DNA of 64,000 nt from Raffaelea ambrosiae (lineage: Eukaryota; Ascomycota; Sordariomycetes; Ophiostomatales; Ophiostomataceae), in contig PCDI01000006.1 in assembly GCA_002778195.1 (NCBI GenBank), positions 2,361,950 to 2,425,949 of the forward strand, written 5' to 3'. Of this stretch, positions 58,340 through 64,000 are shown piece by piece. The notes below the pieces were generated by a model. It ran no database searches. It saw nothing but the letters and a program-made list of their open reading frames with translations, and was not told the DNA's origin. Position 1 is the first letter of the stretch. Every line of letters begins with the position of its first letter. The translations under genes were made by a program, and so were the position numbers.

Positions 58340-60077
58340 ATGCCATCAATCTTCCAGGCAAGGTTTGGCCGCCTTGCCACGGCCCTTTCCCTCTTCTTTT
58401 CCGTCACCCAGGCTCTTCAAGTCACACCGGGGTCATCATGTGCATCGGTCTGTTTAGACCATGCAGATGGCGACCAGTACAACCCAAAGGCTTCAACAAC
58501 GTCTCCATCTGATGTCGTCTGCGACAATCTCGACTACTGGTCAACCAGTACAGGCTCCAAGTACAAAGATTGCTTGAACTGTTTGCAAGGCAGCACAGCA
58601 GTGAATGGGTCAGAAAGCGACTTGGAGTGGTTTTTGTGTAAGCATTGGCTATCAAGACTATTCCAACCACTGCTATTCATCCCCTCTGTATCCAGGGCAA
58701 GTTTTACTAACTCCATAGAAGACAACATTCGCTACTCTGTGGACGTTTGCCTCTTCTCCTTCCCAGGTCCAGACCCCAAAAACTCATCTATTTCCACACC
58801 TTGCAACCTGGAAGAAAACTGCAAACCCCTTCATGGAGCACTTGAGACCGGTCTTTTGAGTCCCAGCAATCTGACTGAGTTTGATTACTGCACGGCAAAC
58901 AACAGTGTCTTTAGCAGCACTCAAGTGCAAGACTGTGTCTCATGTCTCCAATCTGTCACCCAGCAGAGCTATCTTGCAAATCGTGAGTACCTTGTCTCTC
59001 CACTTGAATCCTCGTACCAATGAATCTACCATGCTGACAGAGCTTTTAGTTCTTACTGCTCTTCAAGCTGGCTGCAAGCAAAGACCACCAGTGGGAAAGA
59101 CATTGGGCTTGAATGGCACACTCTTCTCCGTTCTCCCCGTCAATTTGGTCACTCCTTCTTGGAACCAGACCGCACTGCCTGCAGCAAAGTCTGTCCACAC
59201 CATCACGGTAGGCACCATTGTCGGTATTGCTGTGGGCGGCGGCTTTCTCTTTCTGGCTGCCGTGGCCTTGTTTCTCTTCTACTGGAGGAAGCACAAGAAG
59301 TCGGGCGACATCACCTTTGATGACAGCATTTCCGGGAGCAGCTCCACTCGCCACATCAATAGCGTATCTTCCTACAAGGGCATCGAAGGCACCGGTGCTC
59401 TCTATACCACCGACTACAAGCTTCCTGCCGTGTCAGATCGCAGTCGGGAGATGCGTGCTGCCGCCAGAAAGTCTCAGTACGCCGTAGCTCTGCCGAAACG
59501 GATGCTGCAGCCAGAGTCTCCGATTTCATTGTTTGACACCGAGGAAACCACGGCGCCAACCTGTGTTGCTACTACCCAAACACAGACCGGATCCACCAAC
59601 AGCACACCAAAGCTGCCCACCGTGGACGCCATGCCTACCCACCCGGCCTTCATTCCACGAGCCTTCACACGAGCCAGCCGACTTACCCAACCTCCGCAAA
59701 CACCTGCCATCAGAGTCTACAAGCCTGATAAATACATCACCCAACAGTACCGCAATGGCGCCGACTATGCATTTGGCAGCGTCTCTGCCCATGTCAATGG
59801 AGTACACACTCAACGACAACAACAACAACAACAACAGCAGCAGCACCTGTCCCCCATGGCCCAATCACCCCTCAACAACGGACTGCGTCCACCGCCGCCG
59901 CCACTGCCGCCACCACCGGCAAAGAAACAACAGCCTGAACCCCCCTCACTGGTTCTCCCATCTCTGGCCCGCATCAGAGGCCCACGGAGGTATATCCCCC
60001 CGGCCATTCAGGTTGTTCCGCGGGCGTCAAGAGTGCCGAGAGCTTTGAAGAGCGAGACGGACTCAGACGACTATTGA
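58340..60077 (+). CDS. surface protein B: signal peptide, Cys-rich ectodomain, one TM
   Basis: Exons 58340..58637, 58722..58982 and 59041..60077, 531 aa. A signal peptide (MPSIFQARFGRLATALSLFFSVTQA) precedes a Cys-rich ectodomain: SSCASVCLDH, DVVCDNLDYW, YKDCLNCLQG, EWFLYNIRYSVDVC, then CKPLHGALE, FDYC and VQDCVSCLQ, with several N-glycosylation sequons. A single TM (VGTIVGIAVGGGFLFLAAVALFLFYW) and basic RKHKK follow, then a Ser/Thr, poly-Gln and poly-Pro cytosolic tail with a PPPPLPPPP run. It has the architecture, intron 1 position (T|AC split in the W.L-Y-N motif) and Cys spacing of surface protein A at 40969-42800. A wall or stress sensor, or receptor-like role, is possible, but no ligand or enzyme domain is seen. 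The downstream acceptor at 58721 was chosen because the nearer TAG gives an immediate stop. Confidence 0.8.
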
Positions 60078-61247
60078 AAGAGAGGGGGGGGGGAGCAAAA
60101 TATGAAAAAAGACGAAAAAAGACGAAAAAAAACCCTTTCACAAGATCGAGACCAGTTTCTTGTTTATTTCCTATGATACCTGTGCTTTGGCGACGCAATT
60201 TGTTTATCTGTTTGTTTTGTTGCTTTGTTGCTATTAAACCTGTGACTTTTAGTGGTTGGATTAAGGTCAGCAGCCTGGTCTTCTGAAAGGATTTTCCTTC
60301 GCTCGTTCCCTCTAGTTTCAGGGTATCTTGGCTTTGTACTTACGACTTGCAATGATTGGGAGGTTATGACAAATCGGCAAACATATTGGTTTAGGTATTT
60401 GCAGGCTGGGTAGGTAACTAATACGAACAGACTCAGATTAGCCTGCTCAGGCATTGGGCATTGGGCAGGTTATTCTTGTATTTTTATGGATTTTACTTGA
60501 TACTGGCAAAGATCTATTACCAAAGTCACCTAATTGTGTTCTGCATCATGCTTCGTGACCGGAAATGTCAATTGTCATTAAGTAGGCTTCCCAATCGATC
60601 CAAGGGGCAACTAACCTTTGCAACCTATCACGTATTCATTGAATACGAAGATAATGATGGCCCATGGCCTACGTGTCGCTCACCGGCCACTGACCTCGGC
60701 CCCGCAGTCTCCAGGCATCCAGGAATGGGCCACTGCCCTGATTGGAGTCCCGCACCCGTCGAAGTGCTGGTTCCGCAGGTGATTCGTTTTTATATCGCTT
60801 GCATCTAGGCAATTTATCGAGGCATCGATGCCACTGGAGCAGAAACGATACGTGAATTCCGAAAGCAAACAAAAGCGAGAGCTGACTCCTCCTCTCACAT
60901 AAACCCAATGAGATCTATAAGCAAACGAAATCAGTGCGATGCCATATTCAGAGCTCTCAACCGCGGAGGTAATGGCATGCTAGCCTGTGATGGTAAGATC
61001 AGAGGCCTATTACAGACGGGAGGCTGATAGAATTAGAAATAGACCTCCGGAAACTAAGTAAAAGCACGATTATGATGGGATGGCACACAAACCTGCACCG
61101 AGAATGTTCTTGCTGGTGTGTGCTGGATGAAGTTCAATTTACTGTACACTATACATCTAGATCTAGGTAACGCCCTTCACCATCACACGTGCGTCGAGGA
61201 CATGATACACACAACGGCGACGCCATATTTACTTTACTCATCTTCCG
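60078..61247. other. intergenic region containing a duplicated scrap of the der1 3' end
   Basis: Apart from the duplicated segment at about 60678-60780, I see no gene. A/G-rich sequence follows the 60077 stop. Confidence 0.5.
60678..60780 (-). pseudogene. partial duplicate of the der1 C-terminal coding end
   Basis: Shares CTGACCTCGGCCCCGC, CTCCAGGCATC, CCCGTCGA.GTGC and overall order with 61256-61360, with substitutions and one 3-bp indel. On the minus strand it would read GSGPFLDAWRLRGRGQ, against ESGPLPDAWRTRGRGQ in der1. Nothing upstream of it resembles the rest of der1, so it is a fragment duplication, not a gene. Confidence 0.7.
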
Positions 61248-62616
61248 TCACGGGTCACCGCCCAGCCGCTGACCTCGGCCCCGCGTCCTCCAGGCATCTG
61301 GAAGCGGACCGCTTTCGTTGGGTCTTCTCGCGCCCGTCGAGGTGCCGGCGCCGAAGGCAGTGCCATACTCGCGGGTCTGCGTGCGCGAGCCCGCTGGCAG
61401 AAGCCTAGACATGAAGGGTGGCGTCGGAATAATGTTGGCGCCTCCACCAAACTCAGGGTAGAGGCGGGACAGAAAGTCGTACAAGTGTGCGGCAAAGAGG
61501 CCGCACAGTTGCAGCATAAGAGAGCCCGGGCCAGCCATCAGGAAGCCAATAAACATCATCGCATAGGGGACGAGCTGGGCAGGGATGGTGAGAAAGAAGA
61601 AGTTGGCCTTCAAGCCGCGCTGGTCTTGCGTGCTAGTATAGGCAATAGCTAAGACGAGGCCCTGCAAAAGGTAGGCATGGTGGAGTCCGACAAGGCTGTT
61701 GATAGTCTATCATCCAGTGGTAAGATTAGCAAAGGCAGTCCCATGGATGGAAATGGCAGACAAAGCATAATTGCAAAAGCCAAAACTGCATGCCAAAACA
61801 AAATACTGATGATGTGTGTTGTGATGTAGGGAGCAAAAAAACCACCCGGGAACTATAGGTAAAAAAATCCTCGAGTCATCCATAAAGACATCCCACCCAT
61901 ATCCAAGTCCCCAGACCGACCCTTTGATTGATTGCGAATGACGGGCCGGCCTGAAGTCTTGGGGGTAATCTCCCTCATTTCCAGGAACCGTGATAGTAGT
62001 GGGAGCAATTGAACACTATCCGGGCAGATATATGAGGTGCACACTTTTTGTGCGAGAAAGAGAAAATGTGCAGACGCATAGCACAATAGCAACAGAAATG
62101 AAAAAGAGAAACAGGAAGATTGAAAAAAAAAAAGAAAAAAGAAAAGCAAAAAAAGAAAAGGTGCACGTGTCACAAACTGGACAGCTACGTGGGCAACTTA
62201 CCAGAATGGTGCCAGACACAAAGACAAGATACCACAGGAGATCTTCTCTTCGTGCAAATCGTGGATTGGCCGTTTCCATCTGAGACACATATGTGTAGAT
62301 GAAGTAGGGCTCTAGAATAATGGAGAGCTGGGGGCCAGTAACCAAGAAGTTGGTCACCAGCCGCCAGATCTGAGGGGGGATTTGGAAGAGGAGGTCGGTA
62401 CTGAAGCCCAGCCAGGCAAACGGGATAATACCGACGTGAGCACAGATCGATACGACAAAGGTAGCTAAGGAGAGTGTTCTGGTGAGGCGCAAGGAAATCG
62501 AGGTCAGCGGATGCTCCGGAGACAATGCAGACGGAAGACGGCAGGAGATCGGGGGCTAGAAATGCTTACCTCGAGATGACTGGCAGCTGCCAGAAGGCAG
62601 CCATCAGGTCTGACAT
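61248..62616 (-). CDS. der1: Der1-like derlin, ER-associated degradation
   Basis: Exons 62616..62570, 62478..62202 and 61706..61248, 260 aa. The N-terminus MSDLMAAFWQLPVISRTLSL leads into the first helices, then IPPQIWRLVTNFLVTGPQLS and LEPYFIYTYVSQME..NPRFARREDLLWYLVF, the characteristic derlin block, then hydrophobic helices (ANFFFLTIPAQLVPYAMMFIGFLMAG and LMLQLCGLFAAHLYDFL). Derlins are rhomboid-fold pseudoproteases of the ER membrane that help retrotranslocate misfolded proteins. The last intron is 495 nt, long for this window. The hydrophilic C-terminus (about 50 residues, Gly/Arg/Pro-rich) has a second, degenerate copy just outside the gene, so the present stop may be a recent arrangement. 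Confidence 0.87.
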
Positions 62617-63427
62617 CTTGACAGCTGAACCGAAGATCAAGAATTGCCTTGATCGTTGCGCGTGTCTGGAAAGTTGAGATGTGGGTGAGAGACTGTTGAT
62701 TCCAAGTCTTTCCCGACAAATCTCAAATGGGGGGGGGGGCTGAAACAAAAACTAGGGGGGGATTTGTGAATTTGTCGTCAAAATCGTGCAAGAAATGAAC
62801 AATTTCGTGTGGGAAAGGTAAACAATCAAGCACGTTGTTGATCTACTCGTTCATCGAGGGCAGAAATAGCCGAAGCCAGCAGCAGGCTGCCGTGATGACG
62901 ATGCTGTCATGCTTGGGGGAGCATGGTTTATGAAGGTCTTAAGAAGAACCTTGCTTGTTGAAATCGTGTTCTCTTTTTTGGAGCTTTTTAAAGTTGCGGC
63001 AGGAGAAAAAAAAAACGCCAAAAAACCTTTTTGGTGGTGGCCAATTGTTGGCCCCACATGATTGGTCATAATATGCGCCACAAAAAATGCTACTTGGCCC
63101 GAACTACGGGTCGGAGTTTGCTGACCAGGTGTGGCTGGATGCAGGGTCCGTGCATTGTGAGAATTGAAGCTTTTCGAAATTTTGCCTGGCAAAAGCACGC
63201 GAGTTTCGAGAGAGCTCTGGCTGGATTCCTTTTTGCGTGTATCTGTGTCGGCGAGCCCAATTGACGGCCAGAGGATGACGACCGGTTGTGTTTTTTAACC
63301 AGAGTACGATACACGGCAGACACAAAGGAAGAAGGCCGGCTATTTTGGGCCGCCACTTCCTCCCTCACGACCAGCATCTCCTCGTCCCCCCCACCACAAC
63401 AGCCTGCCTCCGTTTCATTCCACCACC
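62617..63427. other. divergent promoter region of der1 and the mitoribosomal gene
   Basis: About 0.8 kb between opposite starts; no gene. Contains GGCCAATTGTTGGCC near 63039 (a CCAAT-containing palindrome) and an ATTGG word near 63061, plausible shared promoter elements. Confidence 0.45.
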
Positions 63428-64000
63428 ATGGCAGCTGCTGTGAACTGCTCCAAGCGGCTGCTCTGCAGACCGTCCTCGACAGCCTTTTCTCTACCTATCC
63501 GTCGGCCGCTCATCGTCTCTACCAGCCATGTTACCTCGACCACCTCGTTCTCTTCGCCCTCTGCGCTGTTCTCCACATCCGCAAGCCGGCCAGCTCCCAA
63601 AGTATCCAAAAACAAGGTGCACGTCAGGCTTGGCAAGAAGATGCAGGTGAAGAAGAAGAAGCCTGTTGCGCCGCGAGGCAAGGCGCCAGCCCCGGGCGAG
63701 CGCAAGGCGTTCCGCAAGCGCATTGTCCTCAGCAACGGCAACGCGCTCGACGTCCCCGGCCTGGAAGAGTTGAAGGCGGAGCACCTCCTAGGAGGAGGCA
63801 CACAATCCGGCCGTGGTGCGGCGGTGGCGGCCGAGGAGGCCGCTGTGGCCACCGTTTCGAGTGCGGGCCGCGTCTTTGCGCTGCCCAACAAGCTCGTCGA
63901 CCAGCTGCGGGCGGCCGAGGCGTTCAAGGCGACGCAGTGCTTCCCCCTCTTCAAGCGGCCGAGTCTGCTGGTGCGCAACGAGACGGTCGACCTGGCCAAC
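63428..64000 (+). CDS. rsm23: mitochondrial 37S ribosomal protein mS29 (Rsm23/DAP3), 5' part
   Basis: Open from ATG in a strong context (CACCATGG) to the window edge, 191 codons with no stop. The N-terminus is a basic Ser-rich mitochondrial presequence, followed by a Lys-rich stretch, RKRIVLSNGNALDVPGLEEL, and GRVFALPNKLVDQLRAAEAF leading to CFPLFKRPSLLVRNETVDL. These match the N-terminal part of fungal Rsm23, the mS29/DAP3 GTP-binding protein of the small mitoribosomal subunit. The P-loop lies beyond the window. Confidence 0.82.
   Translation, partial: MAAAVNCSKRLLCRPSSTAFSLPIRRPLIVSTSHVTSTTSFSSPSALFSTSASRPAPKVSKNKVHVRLGKKMQVKKKKPVAPRGKAPAPGERKAFRKRIVLSNGNALDVPGLEELKAEHLLGGGTQSGRGAAVAAEEAAVATVSSAGRVFALPNKLVDQLRAAEAFKATQCFPLFKRPSLLVRNETVDLAN

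Overview
This is nuclear DNA from a filamentous ascomycete, probably a Sordariomycete. The genes carry short GT-AG introns (mostly 55-112 nt) with CTRAC-type branch sites. They encode a Zn(II)2Cys6 regulator, a Cbf5 pseudouridine synthase, a Der1 derlin, an mS29/Rsm23 mitoribosomal protein and Pezizomycotina-type surface proteins. Coding DNA is GC-rich, with long trinucleotide expansions (poly-Asp, poly-Gln, Lys-Glu, Thr-Asp-Lys). Intergenic DNA is full of homopolymers and microsatellites. All identifications come from reading motifs; no database search was possible.

Layout. 1-1434: 3' part of a PfkB (ketohexokinase-like) sugar kinase. 1435-20586: a 19-kb stretch with no credible gene, ending at a CT-rich leader of a 425-aa nuclear-looking protein of unknown function (20587-21864). 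23.1-25.6 kb: two decayed minus-strand catabolic genes, a sugar MFS transporter and an MmgE/PrpD protein. 27.0-37.6 kb: an intact cluster of sugar MFS transporter, Zn2Cys6 regulator, GH88 unsaturated uronyl hydrolase and alginate-lyase-type polysaccharide lyase. 38.4-40.2 kb: cbf5. 40.97-42.8 kb: single-pass surface protein A. 42.8-48.3 kb: no gene. 48.3-52.3 kb: N-terminal amidase with a very long disordered tail. 54.2-55.8 kb: secreted Cys-rich protein interrupted by an in-frame TAG. 58.3-60.1 kb: surface protein B, a paralogue of A. 61.2-62.6 kb: der1. 63.4 kb to the end: 5' part of RSM23/mS29.

The most coherent system is the 27-37.6 kb cluster. It looks like a compact fungal uronic-acid polysaccharide utilisation locus: the transporter would import uronide oligosaccharides, the lyase (no signal peptide) would cut them by beta-elimination to 4,5-unsaturated products, the GH88 enzyme would release the unsaturated uronate, and the Zn2Cys6 protein would be the pathway regulator. 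The lyase and hydrolase are divergent across a shared 1-kb promoter. The relics just upstream suggest the locus was once larger.

A second theme is a family of short dispersed intergenic repeats built from modules such as GTAAGATACGAGTAG and ACTACTCGTATGTAG, seen in both gene-poor regions and in none of the genes annotated here. A third is gene-structure oddities: a 13-nt microexon carrying the amidase catalytic Cys, a regulator intron made of 33-bp direct repeats that stays in frame if retained, and a duplicated scrap of the der1 3' end.
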